From the NCBI GenBank assembly GCA_902631405.1, contig CACOYI010000001.1, positions 1-64,000 on the forward strand: a stretch of 64,000 nt of DNA, given 5' to 3'. Under the pieces are notes generated by a model. That model was not told the origin of the DNA. It worked only from the letters and a program-made list of their open reading frames with translations, and searched no databases. Made by a program: the position numbers and the translations under genes. Shown here in pieces: positions 34,901 through 44,675 of the stretch. The stretch comes from K189A clade bacterium. GTDB taxonomy: Bacteria; Pseudomonadota; Gammaproteobacteria; Pseudomonadales; Azotimanducaceae. How positions within the stretch are numbered: the stretch's first letter is position 1; each line of letters starts with the position of its first letter.

Positions 34901-36145
34901 ATGTCGGTAGAGGGCCCACTGAATGGAATAAGAGTGTTAGACCTGACGCACGTATGGGCCGGGCCCTTAGCCGCGAGAATTCTGAGCGACCTTGGTGCAG
35001 AGCTGGTCAAGATCGAGAGTCCTTTAGCCAGGGGTCCGAGAGAACCAACAGTTGAACCTTTGGCCGGTTGGTTAGGCGGCGAGCAAGGGGAAGAGCCCTG
35101 GAATAACATGGCTACGATCGTGAAACTGGCGCGTAATCGTAAAAGTGTTTGTCTTGATCTGAAGCGTGAGGAAGGGAAACAACTTTTTCTGAAGTTGGTT
35201 GAGCAGGCCGATGTAGTTATAGAAAACTTTAGTGCGCGAGCGATGCCTTCGTTAGGATTGGGCTACGATGTGATGACCCAACACAACCCGGGCCTGATTT
35301 ACGTGTCGATGCCTGGATATGGAAGTTCTGGCCCGTATAAGGACTGGGTTGCCTTTGGTCCAACGGTTGAGCCTATGACGGGGCTTACTCAGGTGTTTGG
35401 CTATTCACCTGAGGAACCTCGAAACACGGCCATGGCCTTGATGGATCCGATCGCGGGAACCTCAGCTACAAACGCTGTGTTAACCGCGCTTCGACAGAGA
35501 GAAAAGGACGGTAAAGGAAAGTTCGTGGAGCTTTCGTTGCACGAGGCTGGAGTTTCCTTTAACGGCCCCTGGCTCATTGATCATCAGTTGGGTCTGGAGC
35601 AGCAGTCTCTGGGAAACGCTCATCCTGAGATGTGTCCGCACGGAGTTTACAGATGTAGAGATTTGAGGCGCGGGGATGATGCTGATTGGATTGCGATAGC
35701 TTGTGAAAATGATGACGCTTGGTCGCGTCTCTCTCATTTGCTTGGTTGCCCGGATATGAGTTCTTGGGATCTGGAAAGGAGAAGAAACCAGGCGGATTCA
35801 ATTAACGAACATATCGGGAATTGGACATCACGGTTCCATAAACACGAAGCCGCTGAAACGCTCCAAGAGCATGGAATAGCGAGCGGTCCGGTTTCAACCG
35901 GCCCTGAGCTACTTTCTGAACCTCAGGCTGTTGATAGAAACTTTTTTGTCATATATGAGCGGTTTGATACGCCCATTCCAGGCAATCCGATAAGAATGGC
36001 AGGCTTGGATTCTTTGCAATGGACCCCGTGTCCCAGTCTTGGCGAGCACAATGAATTGGTTTTGCAAGATTGGTTGGGCCTCGCGAGTGAGGATGTCGAG
36101 GGGCTGTTGTCCAACGGCATAATTTTTGACCAGCCGCCTGTCTAG
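34901..36145 (+). CDS. CaiB/BaiF class III CoA-transferase
   Basis: 414 residues, full-length, with GIRVLDLTHVWAGPLAARIL at the N-terminus, the nucleophile Asp182 in MALMDPIAGTSA, and GYGSSGPYKDW. It transfers CoA between carboxylates; specificity unknown. Neighbouring gene at 33879 encodes a homologue lacking the Asp. A weak hairpin with a T-rich tail follows the stop. Confidence 0.85.
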   Translation: MSVEGPLNGIRVLDLTHVWAGPLAARILSDLGAELVKIESPLARGPREPTVEPLAGWLGGEQGEEPWNNMATIVKLARNRKSVCLDLKREEGKQLFLKLVEQADVVIENFSARAMPSLGLGYDVMTQHNPGLIYVSMPGYGSSGPYKDWVAFGPTVEPMTGLTQVFGYSPEEPRNTAMALMDPIAGTSATNAVLTALRQREKDGKGKFVELSLHEAGVSFNGPWLIDHQLGLEQQSLGNAHPEMCPHGVYRCRDLRRGDDADWIAIACENDDAWSRLSHLLGCPDMSSWDLERRRNQADSINEHIGNWTSRFHKHEAAETLQEHGIASGPVSTGPELLSEPQAVDRNFFVIYERFDTPIPGNPIRMAGLDSLQWTPCPSLGEHNELVLQDWLGLASEDVEGLLSNGIIFDQPPV

Positions 36146-36168
36146 ATGAATCGCAATCTTCATTTTTT
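36144..36168 (+). terminator. Possible weak terminator after the CoA-transferase pair
   Basis: AGATGAA (36144-36150) can pair with TTCATTT (36159-36165) with one G-T pair, loop of eight bases, followed by TTTC. The stem is short, so this is tentative. Confidence 0.35.
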
Positions 36169-36263
36169 CTGCAGAATTCGTGTTGTGTCAATCAGTTTGA
36201 TGTATTTTGATCACCTAAGCTATTGAAAGTATTTACCTTAAATATGATCAATTTGTGGCTTGG

Positions 36264-36362
36264 TTTATCTTTTATACGGTGTTAACTTTTTGGCTGAGGG
36301 AGAGGTTTTGTGCCTGCAACGTCTCGTTGTGATCTGGCGCAGACTTCTAAGAAAAAGTTAAC
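36264..36362 (+). promoter_or_regulatory. TonB-receptor leader with an 11-bp inverted repeat
   Basis: GTTAACTTTTT at 36281-36291 is exactly complementary to AAAAAGTTAAC at 36352-36362; the arms are 60 bases apart and the second lies just before the ribosome site (AAAGGGGAG) and ATG at 36380. Upstream, TTTATCTTTT (36264-36273) and ACGGTGTTAACTTTTTGG (36276-36293) resemble the leader of the gene at 2543. A stem-loop controlling ribosome access, or two regulator sites (each arm contains palindromic GTTAAC), would fit. Confidence 0.45.
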
Positions 36363-36379
36363 TTAAAGGGGAGTGGATA

Positions 36380-39364
36380 ATGTCGTTTACGTCATTAAAG
36401 CCAATGAAGGCTGCAGCTGCGTCTTTTGCGGCTCTGTCTTTGTTGATCTCTTCAGCCTTCGCGGCTGAGAATGAGATCGAAGAAGTGGTCGTTACCGGTT
36501 CTTTGATTAAAAAAGATAGCTTTGATTCACCTTCACCTCTGCAGGTTCTAGACGAGGCTGATCTTCAAGCCGAAGCTACACCAGCGTTGGGTGAGATTAT
36601 GGCGAATCAAACTTTTAACTATGGTTCAGACACCTTTTCGTCTCACTATTCAGTTGCTAACCCGGAAGGGGCTTTGACGAGTGCCAACCTGAGAGGTCTG
36701 GGTTCAAGGGCGACTTTAACGTTGGTCAACGGTAAGAGAGTTCTCTCAGACAACCTTAATAATATGGTTCCACAGAGTGTAATTGAGCGAATCGACATCG
36801 TAAAAGACGGGGCTTCAGCCTTGTATGGAGCTGATGCGGTTGCTGGTGTGGTCAACATCATCACCAAGAAGAACTATCAAGGTGTCGAGGCTGGTTATTT
36901 TTACACCACGGATAGTGAGCGAGACCATGATGAATATGTAGCGAACTTGTTTGTTGGCGATACGACAGATAATGGCTATTTCAGTTTTGGACTCGAGTAT
37001 AGAGAGAGATCAGCACTAGCTCAGACAGATAGACCGGTATACTTGAACAAGGGTTATTCAGCATCTGGCACACCAAATCCAGGACACTTTGTGGTTCCCA
37101 CTAGAGATGCTACTGGAGCTCTGACAGGCGAATCCAGCGTCTTACGTGATCCCGGTTGCGGAGTTGCTGTAAGCCCTGGTGGTGATGGCTTTGAAAATGC
37201 AGGAAGCGTTAGAAACAATATCTCTGGCACAGCAGTGGGAAGCGTTTGTCGTTTCCAGTTTGGAGAGTTCTTCAACTTTGTTCAGCCTCAAGAAGTCATG
37301 TCAGGGTACTTTAATTTCGGCTATCAACTTAGCGATAAGCTGATGTATGACGGCACGATGGTAATTAGCCAACAACAGACGATAAGTAGAGGATCGCCCT
37401 CTAACCCAGGCGGCCGTATTGGGGACATTAACGATACACTTGGCGGTATTTCGGGAGATCACCCTGGAAATCCTTTTCAGGCGATGACCTCTGATGGTGC
37501 TGCAGTCTATGCGCAAGATGCGGATGGAGATGGTGTACCGGATAGAGACGCGAACAATGCGGTGATTTTGGCAGCGGATCCACTTGATGAAACTCAAGGT
37601 ATTCCTTTTGCTGAGGATGTGACGATCGCAGCGCTCAGGCTGTTTGGTAAATTGGGGACACTTCCAAGTAATCTTGACGAAACGGGCGCCAATCTTGGAT
37701 ATGCTACCTACGATATTACTAACTTCAGAATGGTTCATGAACTGAGTTATGAGTTTGATAATGGTTGGGATGCGACTGTTTCCTGGTCGCAGCAAAGCCA
37801 GAACTATATGAACTTCCGCAAAAACCAGAGCTTTAGAGCGGTCTATCTCGGCCTACAAGGTGAACTATATGATACAAACTCAAAAGAGTTTGCCTATTAC
37901 AATCCTTTTTCAACGAGTGCTTTGACCTGTTCGATGAGAGTTTGCTCAGAGCCTTTGGGAGAGGGAACAGCTGCCACGAATCCGATGGCTGGAGACTATC
38001 CGAATCAGCAGTGGGTTGCGGATGCAATCGATTTAAACGATATCTGGCACTACGATACGTCTTATACGCAATTTGACTTCCTCGCATCTGGTGACGTATT
38101 TGAATTACCAGCCGGAACAGCGGCAATGGCTTTTGGTATGGAATATCAAAAAACAAAACAAGACGTAGACCGAGCGGATGATGAAAACAGCTGTAACTAT
38201 TGGATTAATGCTTGTGCATATGACTACGTAGCCGAGAGAGAGGTTCTGTCAGCGTTTTTCGAATTTGCTCTACCATTAGTCAACAACGAAGAGATGGGAT
38301 TCGCGGAGGCGCAGGTAGCGGGTCGCTATACCCAGTATGGCGAAATGGGGTCTTCTTTCGATCCTAAAATTGCAGTTCTGTGGCAGCCAAGGAACTGGTT
38401 GTCAGTTAGAGGATCTTACTCGACCGCTTTCGCTGCGCCGACGCTTGGTGAACTGTATGTTCCGAGTGTGTCGTTTTTGCAAGCAACAAACGACAAGGTC
38501 TTCAATGACACTTCGGGAACGTTTAGGACTAATACTTCCAGAGGTAATCCGGATCTCAAGCCAGAAACGGCCACCGTTATGAACTTTGGTTTCTCGGTCT
38601 CACTGCTAGATGACGCGATGACTGTTGGTCTTGATTGGGCCAATTATCAATTTGAGGACCGAGTAACGTTAATGAGAGGCCCGACTGTTGTTGATCTGGA
38701 CTTTGCTAACTTTCAGGCGAAATATCCGAACGCTACCGACGCTGATCGAGTTAATTGGGTAACCAATGAACAAGATATGAATATCAAACGTCTCGGTGTA
38801 GCGCCATATACGATTCTTGAGATCATTGGTACATATGTTAACGCTCAGGAGATGGATACGACTTCTATCGACATGTACGCGACCTATGATCTGGATCTAG
38901 ATGGTTTAGGCTCCCTGAGACTTGGATTAGATGCGACTCAAGTGCAGGAGTTCTCTTACACGCTCGTGAGTGGCGTCTCAGGAGAAGCTGTTGGGGAGCA
39001 AAACGGTCCTTTGACGGATATTCCTCCTTTGCCTGAACTGCAGTTATCAGGATCAGCTAATTGGAGATTTTCGGACAACCAATCGATTCTGATGAGAGCT
39101 CGATGGAAAGAAGAAGTGAATGGTTCTTATACCTGGGGTTTCCAGAAAGAGACCAACACGATAGAAGCACTTACTTATATCGATTTGACCTACAATCTGA
39201 ATTTGAATGGTCTTGTTGGGGATAGTACCACTCGAGTCGAAGTCGGCGCGAGAAACTTGTTAGACAAGTATCCTAAAGTAATCGGTGGGCTTGGAGGTAT
39301 TGATCTCTTTATCCACGATCCTAGAGGAAGAACCTTGTTCGCAAGAGTGAAGCACAGCTTCTAA
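36380..39364 (+). CDS. TonB-dependent outer-membrane receptor
   Basis: 994 residues. A signal peptide ending near AFA (residue ~29), then the TonB-box-like IEEVVVTGSL, a plug domain with LRGLGSRATLTLVNGKR and IERIDIVKDGASALYGADAVAGVVNI, and a 22-stranded barrel ending in the aromatic C-terminus VKHSF. It imports a ligand across the outer membrane using TonB/ExbBD; these are not in the window. Ligand unknown. A strong terminator follows, and the leader carries a structured repeat. Confidence 0.9.
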   Translation: MSFTSLKPMKAAAASFAALSLLISSAFAAENEIEEVVVTGSLIKKDSFDSPSPLQVLDEADLQAEATPALGEIMANQTFNYGSDTFSSHYSVANPEGALTSANLRGLGSRATLTLVNGKRVLSDNLNNMVPQSVIERIDIVKDGASALYGADAVAGVVNIITKKNYQGVEAGYFYTTDSERDHDEYVANLFVGDTTDNGYFSFGLEYRERSALAQTDRPVYLNKGYSASGTPNPGHFVVPTRDATGALTGESSVLRDPGCGVAVSPGGDGFENAGSVRNNISGTAVGSVCRFQFGEFFNFVQPQEVMSGYFNFGYQLSDKLMYDGTMVISQQQTISRGSPSNPGGRIGDINDTLGGISGDHPGNPFQAMTSDGAAVYAQDADGDGVPDRDANNAVILAADPLDETQGIPFAEDVTIAALRLFGKLGTLPSNLDETGANLGYATYDITNFRMVHELSYEFDNGWDATVSWSQQSQNYMNFRKNQSFRAVYLGLQGELYDTNSKEFAYYNPFSTSALTCSMRVCSEPLGEGTAATNPMAGDYPNQQWVADAIDLNDIWHYDTSYTQFDFLASGDVFELPAGTAAMAFGMEYQKTKQDVDRADDENSCNYWINACAYDYVAEREVLSAFFEFALPLVNNEEMGFAEAQVAGRYTQYGEMGSSFDPKIAVLWQPRNWLSVRGSYSTAFAAPTLGELYVPSVSFLQATNDKVFNDTSGTFRTNTSRGNPDLKPETATVMNFGFSVSLLDDAMTVGLDWANYQFEDRVTLMRGPTVVDLDFANFQAKYPNATDADRVNWVTNEQDMNIKRLGVAPYTILEIIGTYVNAQEMDTTSIDMYATYDLDLDGLGSLRLGLDATQVQEFSYTLVSGVSGEAVGEQNGPLTDIPPLPELQLSGSANWRFSDNQSILMRARWKEEVNGSYTWGFQKETNTIEALTYIDLTYNLNLNGLVGDSTTRVEVGARNLLDKYPKVIGGLGGIDLFIHDPRGRTLFARVKHSF

Positions 39365-39381
39365 TTCAGTTAACTCTGAAT

Positions 39382-39413
39382 AAAAAGGCGGCCTTAGGGT
39401 CGCCTTTTTTTTT
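39382..39413 (+). terminator. Rho-independent terminator of the TonB-receptor gene
   Basis: AAAAAGGCG (39382-39390), a ten-base loop with possible CC/GG pairing, CGCCTTTTT (39401-39409), then further T residues to 39413. It is 17 bp after the receptor stop, with a classic GC stem and T-tract. Confidence 0.88.
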
Positions 39414-39456
39414 GCCCAGCAGCGTTTATGATTTAGCTATCTTTTTATTGGAAAAA

Positions 39457-40734
39457 ATGATGCTCGAGCATGGGACACCGGAAGAATTGGGCCTTAGTTC
39501 CAGTCGACTTGATCGCGTAACAGATTGGCTTAACCAACAAGTTGAATCCGAACGATTAGCTGGTGCGAGTACAATGATTTGTCGAAATGGGAGAATAGGC
39601 TATCTCGAAAGTGCGGGCCAATCTGATCTAGAAAATGGAAAGCCTTTTGATGCGAGTACTATTGTTCGTATTTTCTCCATGACTAAACCAATTACTTCCG
39701 TAGCTGCCATGATGTTGTATGAGGAGGGTCGCTATCAGCTGGACGATCCGGTTGCCAAGTATTTGCCGGAATTTACGGACACTAAAGTTTGGAAGGGAGA
39801 AGGTTCGCTGGAAAATGTGGAAGATCAAACTAGTCCAATGTTAGTAAAGCATTTGTTCATGCACACTTCCGGTCTAACGTACGGGTTTATGAACGCAAAT
39901 GTGGTTGATCAGGAGCACCGTAATCAGAAAATAGAATTTCCTGGGACGGCGGGTACGTTAGAAGAGTTAGTAAAAAGGTTGGCTGGTATTCCTTTAATTG
40001 CGCAACCCGGAACCCGGTGGAACTACAGCGTATCGACAGATGTCTTAGGTCGCTTGGTGGAGGTCTGGTCTGGATTGTCATTAGAAGCGTTCTTCAAGGA
40101 GCGAATTCTCGAGCCGTTAGGTATGCATGACACGGGTTTTTCGGTCACAAAAGGAAATAGGGATCGATTTGCTTCTCTATACTCACCGCTTTCAGGCGCA
40201 GATATGAGTAATGTTGGTAAAAAATCTGTCTCAGATTCTCGACAGATGAAACCGGGACTCAAGCTTCAAGAGTCAGCTGCAACAAGCCGGTATTTGAAGC
40301 CCACAAAACTCTTTTCTGGTGGTGGAGGTTTAACAGGAACGATTGGAGACTATGCTCGCTTCTGTCAAATGCTACTCAACGGTGGCGAGCTAGACGGGGA
40401 AAGGCTCCTAAGCCCAATTACCGTTAACTACATGCGCTCTAATCAGTTACCTGACAACGCCGATATGGCGGCAATGGGGCAGCCTGTTTGGAGTGAGACC
40501 AGCTATGATGGAATAGGTTTCGGTTTGGGTTTCGCTGTTGTAATCGATCCTCCGAAGGCGTCAATAATAACGTCCGTGGGTGAGCATCATTGGGGTGGGG
40601 CGGCAAGCACTTTTTTCTGGATAGATCCCCAGGAGGATTTGTTCGTAGTGTTCTTTACTCAGCTAATGCCCTCTTCGTCCTATCCTATTAGACGCGAGCT
40701 CAGAACAAGGGTCTACCAGGCAATCGTAGAATAA
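39457..40734 (+). CDS. Serine hydrolase, class C beta-lactamase/esterase (EstB-like) fold
   Basis: 425 residues from the ATG at 39457; an earlier TTG at 39412 lies inside the terminator. The catalytic SxxK motif is Ser74-Met-Thr-Lys77, and WNYSVSTDVLG provides the Tyr of the YxS/YxN motif. HHWGGAASTFFW near the C-terminus corresponds to the third box. There is no signal peptide, so a cytoplasmic esterase or transesterase is more likely than a beta-lactamase. 11 bp before the next esterase gene. Confidence 0.82.
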   Translation: MMLEHGTPEELGLSSSRLDRVTDWLNQQVESERLAGASTMICRNGRIGYLESAGQSDLENGKPFDASTIVRIFSMTKPITSVAAMMLYEEGRYQLDDPVAKYLPEFTDTKVWKGEGSLENVEDQTSPMLVKHLFMHTSGLTYGFMNANVVDQEHRNQKIEFPGTAGTLEELVKRLAGIPLIAQPGTRWNYSVSTDVLGRLVEVWSGLSLEAFFKERILEPLGMHDTGFSVTKGNRDRFASLYSPLSGADMSNVGKKSVSDSRQMKPGLKLQESAATSRYLKPTKLFSGGGGLTGTIGDYARFCQMLLNGGELDGERLLSPITVNYMRSNQLPDNADMAAMGQPVWSETSYDGIGFGLGFAVVIDPPKASIITSVGEHHWGGAASTFFWIDPQEDLFVVFFTQLMPSSSYPIRRELRTRVYQAIVE

Positions 40735-40745
40735 GGGCTCAGAAA

Positions 40746-41699
40746 ATGGATTTAGAAACGTTTCAAAAGCACGAGCTACACTTAGCGTGGGGAGACCTCC
40801 ATGAAGCGGGATTTAAGGTCAATGGAAGAAGCAACTCTGAAATTTTGGGCTCTTTGGACACCGAGGGTGATCGTCAATATCACCCCTGTCCAGAGAGCTT
40901 CCGTAGGGAGGAGGTGACTTCAGGAATTGTTAAAAGCTTCAAAGATTGGAGCGAAAGTTCGGTTTTTAAAGGAACCCGACGAAATATTTCAGTCTACCTG
41001 CCGAATATGGTTTCGCGCCCTGTCGATGGGATGAGGTTAATTGTTTGTAATGATGGTCCTGGGTATAGGTCTCGCAATGGAGCTATTCGGGCGACTCAGG
41101 TCCTTGATAATCTGATTCATGATCAGGAAATCCCGCCAACTGCGGCTGTGTTTATCACGCCAGGTTTGCCTGAGGGCATTGATAACCCAGAGGAAGGCAA
41201 GCGGTCTGATGAGAAAGCAATGCGGCAGCGCAGTATAGAATACGATACCTGTAATGGAGACTATTTGAGCTTCTTGGTAGATGAGGCTCTGCCATTCGTG
41301 GAGAAGGAGACGGGGCTGTCTTTTTCTAAAGATCCGAGCCACAAAATTATCTGCGGAATATCGAGTGGCGGTATATGTGCCTTCAACGCGGCTTGGCATG
41401 GCCCCGAACAGTTCGGTTGCGTGATTAGCCACTGTGGATCGTTTACGAATATTCGGGGGGGGCATAACTATCCCTACCTTATTCGAAGCACACCTCGAAA
41501 ACCTATTAAGGTTTTTTTGCAGAGCGGCGAGAGAGACGCAGATATAGTCACTGGAAGTTGGGCGTTAGCAAACAAGGACGTGGCAGCCGCTTTGGATTTT
41601 GCGGGTTACGATTTCAGGTTTGAATTTGGCTCGGGAGGGCATAATCTCAGACACGGCGGTGCGCTTTTTGCTGACACCTTGCGTTGGTTGATTGGATAG
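40746..41699 (+). CDS. Esterase of the enterochelin-esterase/EstD type alpha/beta hydrolase
   Basis: 317 residues. The nucleophile elbow GISSGGI, preceded by KIICGI, and the C-terminal GSGGHNLRHGG His match PF00756-type esterases. The N-terminal ~100 residues form an extra beta-domain as in Fes proteins. No signal peptide. Substrate unknown. It could hydrolyse siderophore esters, which would fit an iron-scavenging life, but nothing here proves it. Sits between another esterase and an enoyl-CoA hydratase. Confidence 0.75.
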   Translation: MDLETFQKHELHLAWGDLHEAGFKVNGRSNSEILGSLDTEGDRQYHPCPESFRREEVTSGIVKSFKDWSESSVFKGTRRNISVYLPNMVSRPVDGMRLIVCNDGPGYRSRNGAIRATQVLDNLIHDQEIPPTAAVFITPGLPEGIDNPEEGKRSDEKAMRQRSIEYDTCNGDYLSFLVDEALPFVEKETGLSFSKDPSHKIICGISSGGICAFNAAWHGPEQFGCVISHCGSFTNIRGGHNYPYLIRSTPRKPIKVFLQSGERDADIVTGSWALANKDVAAALDFAGYDFRFEFGSGGHNLRHGGALFADTLRWLIG

Positions 41700-41718
41700 T
41701 TTTATAGGTGGGTATTAG

Positions 41719-42474
41719 ATGATTTCAATAGATAAAAAAAATAATGTAGCGACCTTAACCTTTCAAAGACCCGAAGCCTTGAACGCTTTTAATGAAGAGA
41801 TGTTTGATTCTGTCGCAGATGCTCTTTTAAATACCGCTGAAGAAGATGATGTAAAAGTCCTTATTATTACGGGAGCCGGAAGAGCATTCTCCGCGGGTTT
41901 GGATCTCACCACTGTCGGAGCAAAAGGAGCTGCGCCAAAACATGGTTTCCCCGGTATGTTTGAAGCGTTTATTGATTATCCAAAGCCAATATTGCTCGCT
42001 ATCAATGGAATTGGTGTTGGCTTCGGTTGCACGATTTGTGGACTGGCAGATTTGGTATTTATGGCAGAGAGTGCACGGCTGAAGTGTCCTTTTACATCAC
42101 TGGGTTTGTCAGCAGAGGCGGGCAGTACAATCACATTCCCAGGGTTAATGGGGCATCAGGCGGCAACTTGGGCCCTGATGAGCTCGGAATGGCTGGATGC
42201 TGAATCTTGCAAGCAATCTGGATTGGTCTTTTCGGTTTGTCCAGATGATGCATTGTTATCGATTGTTTCAAGACATGCTGACATCCTGGCAGAAAAACCT
42301 CTGTCATCCCTGATAACCAATAAAGAACTTTTAATGGCTCCTAAAAGAGACGCCTTAAGGGAGGTAAATGAGGTCGAGACAGTCGCGATTAGCAGTCTGA
42401 TGGGCGGCCCTGCTAACTTGGAAGCGATTGCTGCTTTTAAAGAAAAAAGACAGGCGGACTTTAGCACTCTCTAA
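41719..42474 (+). CDS. Enoyl-CoA hydratase/isomerase family protein
   Basis: 251 residues, crotonase fold. The oxyanion-hole segment GAGRAFSAGLDL and the second segment NGIGVGFGCTICGLADL are intact. The usual catalytic Glu pair region reads ARLKCPFTSLGLSAEAGST with Glu in the second position, so it may be a hydratase or isomerase. It overlaps the convergent GST stop by 4 bp (CTAA). Confidence 0.83.
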   Translation: MISIDKKNNVATLTFQRPEALNAFNEEMFDSVADALLNTAEEDDVKVLIITGAGRAFSAGLDLTTVGAKGAAPKHGFPGMFEAFIDYPKPILLAINGIGVGFGCTICGLADLVFMAESARLKCPFTSLGLSAEAGSTITFPGLMGHQAATWALMSSEWLDAESCKQSGLVFSVCPDDALLSIVSRHADILAEKPLSSLITNKELLMAPKRDALREVNEVETVAISSLMGGPANLEAIAAFKEKRQADFSTL

Positions 42475-43202
42475 ATTTCGGTATTTAGATTTTCGTTGCT
42501 AGCAATCGTGGCACCGTTTTTACGGTATTGCGCCTTTCGCTCTGCACTCCACTTATCTATCTCGTCTTTTGGAACACCATAGCTGAGGCCTCTCTCTACT
42601 CCTGGTCGAGCGCGAACGCGCTCAACCCATTTGGGCACTTCAGGATACTGGGTGATGTCGATTTTGCTCCATTTGTACCCACGAACCCATGGATAGATGC
42701 TTATGTCTGCGATCGTAAAGTTATCTCCGCAGACCCACTCATGTTTTTTCAACTGGTTTGCCAAGACAGACATCAGTCTTAAAGCCTCTTTGTTGAACCT
42801 TTCAAGTGGATGCTCTTTTTTGAGGGGGTCGACGTCATCCATATAGCGAGTGTAGCTCAGCTTATTCCCAAAATTGGGTCCAACGTTTGCTGCTTGCCAA
42901 TAGACCCAAGGAATTACGTCCCAACGCGCTTCATCTAATGGAAGTAAAGGGGATGGGTATTTTTCTCCTAAGTACTGAAGAATGGCGCAACTCTCCATAA
43001 CGGATCGCTCGCCATCGATGAGCACGGGTATTTTCTGATTTGGATTCTTTGTGGTGAATTCGTTAGTGAATTGTTCGCCCTTTGATAAGTCGATGGATCT
43101 AACCTTCATCTCAGGCATCTTGATGCCAGCTTCAATCAGTTCTTCCACCATGATGTTAACCTTCCAGCCGTTCGGTGTGGCAGCCGTCCACAATTCCATC
43201 AT
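42471..43202 (-). CDS. Glutathione S-transferase family protein (YfcG/Ure2p-like)
   Basis: 243 residues. Thioredoxin-fold domain opens with ELWTAATPNGWKVNIMVEEL, like YfcG (TPNGxK motif), followed by NPNQKIPVL and MESCAILQYLGEKY. The C-terminal helix NFTIADISIYPW is conserved. Glutathione conjugation or disulfide reduction is expected. Start ATG at 43202. Confidence 0.83.
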   Translation of the reverse strand: MMELWTAATPNGWKVNIMVEELIEAGIKMPEMKVRSIDLSKGEQFTNEFTTKNPNQKIPVLIDGERSVMESCAILQYLGEKYPSPLLPLDEARWDVIPWVYWQAANVGPNFGNKLSYTRYMDDVDPLKKEHPLERFNKEALRLMSVLANQLKKHEWVCGDNFTIADISIYPWVRGYKWSKIDITQYPEVPKWVERVRARPGVERGLSYGVPKDEIDKWSAERKAQYRKNGATIASNENLNTEI

Positions 43203-43287
43203 GATTTATCCTCTTCGATCCTATAACGACTTTTACAGGGTAACTAATTCCGGTAAGTTTCTACAGAGTAATTAGGGGAGATAATCG

Positions 43288-44328
43288 GTGGCAAATTCAA
43301 AAATTATGGAAGATCCAAGAATAGATCCCAGGATTAAGGCGGTCTTCGGCGAGATGGATTTTAGTGGCATGACACCCGATGCTGAGAGTCGACAGGAGTT
43401 GGTAGACAAAGCGAACTCAGATGAGAGCAAGGCTGCCCAAGAGATGTTAAAAGCCTTTTTAGATATGGCAGATACAGAAGAGGTGGCCTCTTTTAAAGGC
43501 CTGTCTTTCTCTGAGCATACGTTTATTTCAAGTCCTGATAACAATGAAATAAATGTCCGATTTGTTCGACCCGAGGGCTCTGAATTGGTCCCATGTGTTT
43601 ACTACATTCATGGTGGTGGAATGGCGACGCTCTCTTGTTATGACGGTAATTACAGAGCCTGGGCTCGAGTAATAGCGGCGCAGGGGGTGGCGGTTGCGAT
43701 GGTTGATTTTCGAAATTGCATAAGCCCATCCAGTGCTCCTGAAGTGGCTCCATTTCCTGCTGGCTTAAATGACTGCGTTTCGGGATTAGAGTGGCTGGTT
43801 AAAGAGGCTGAGGCGTTAAAAATTGACAAGGCTCATATTATAGTCGCGGGAGAAAGTGGAGGTGGGAATCTCACGATTGCCACCGGATTGAAACTGAAGC
43901 AGGACGGAAAGCTTTCTCTCATCCGCGGTTTGTACTCATTGTGTCCCTACATAGCGGGCTTTTGGCCCTTGCCTGAAAATCCATCATCAATCGAGAATAA
44001 TGGCATTTTGTTGGACTTGCACAACAATTACGGGCGTCTTGGCTATGGGATCGAGGAATATGAGAAAAAAAATCCTTTAGCTTGGCCTGGCTTCGCGTCA
44101 GTGAACGATGTAAGCGGTTTGGTTCCGACCATCATTAGTGTTAATGAGTGTGACCCTCTAAGAGATGAGGGAGTTAATTTCTATCGTTTATTGCTCCGAG
44201 CCGGTGTTCAAGCTCGATGTCGTCAAGTCATGGGGACTATCCACGGTACCGAAATTTTCCCATCTACGTGCCCTGATATCTCTAGGGACACGGCTGCAGA
44301 TATTGCAAATTTTTGTAAGAGCATCTGA
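43288..44328 (+). CDS. Alpha/beta hydrolase, hormone-sensitive lipase (family IV) type
   Basis: 346 residues; start GTG at 43288 with GGGGAGA upstream. HGGG oxyanion motif in YYIHGGGMATLS, nucleophile in VAGESGGGNLT, catalytic Asp likely in ECDPLRDEG and His in MGTIHGTEIF. A carboxylesterase acting on short or medium esters. Ends 11 bp before the stop of a convergent small gene. Confidence 0.83.
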   Translation: MANSKIMEDPRIDPRIKAVFGEMDFSGMTPDAESRQELVDKANSDESKAAQEMLKAFLDMADTEEVASFKGLSFSEHTFISSPDNNEINVRFVRPEGSELVPCVYYIHGGGMATLSCYDGNYRAWARVIAAQGVAVAMVDFRNCISPSSAPEVAPFPAGLNDCVSGLEWLVKEAEALKIDKAHIIVAGESGGGNLTIATGLKLKQDGKLSLIRGLYSLCPYIAGFWPLPENPSSIENNGILLDLHNNYGRLGYGIEEYEKKNPLAWPGFASVNDVSGLVPTIISVNECDPLRDEGVNFYRLLLRAGVQARCRQVMGTIHGTEIFPSTCPDISRDTAADIANFCKSI

Positions 44329-44339
44329 GATATTAGAAG

Positions 44340-44675
44340 TTACCAGTTCTTCCTGGAGGCAATTTTGCGCGCAGCCTGAAATGTCTCGTTCCTAAGTCTT
44401 TCCAGTCGAGCATTGAGATTTTTGAACTGGAGGGGCTCCGACTCTTCTAAGTGCTTGGCTAATATTAGATCGGAGAAAGTATCCTCTCCACCAAAGCAAC
44501 CCAAAACACTTGTAGCGCCAGACAAGTTGTTGGTCTCTATTTGTTCGAGAGATCGGGAGAACATCAAGATCCAATAGCGCTCGTCCGTTTCTTCAAGCAG
44601 TCCAATGATGCGCCGAGCTAAAAAGCTAAGTTCTCTGAAATCTTCTTCTAATGACGACAAGGGTGGTTTCTTCAC
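44340..44675 (-). CDS. Small hypothetical protein
   Basis: 111 residues, soluble, rich in Glu, Leu and Arg, predicted mostly helical. The central LSGATSVLGCFGGEDTFSDLIL segment is slightly reminiscent of the DUF6966 pattern, but the match is weak and I do not assign it. The ATG at 44675 has no strong ribosome site. No function proposed. Confidence 0.5.
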   Translation of the reverse strand: MKKPPLSSLEEDFRELSFLARRIIGLLEETDERYWILMFSRSLEQIETNNLSGATSVLGCFGGEDTFSDLILAKHLEESEPLQFKNLNARLERLRNETFQAARKIASRKNW

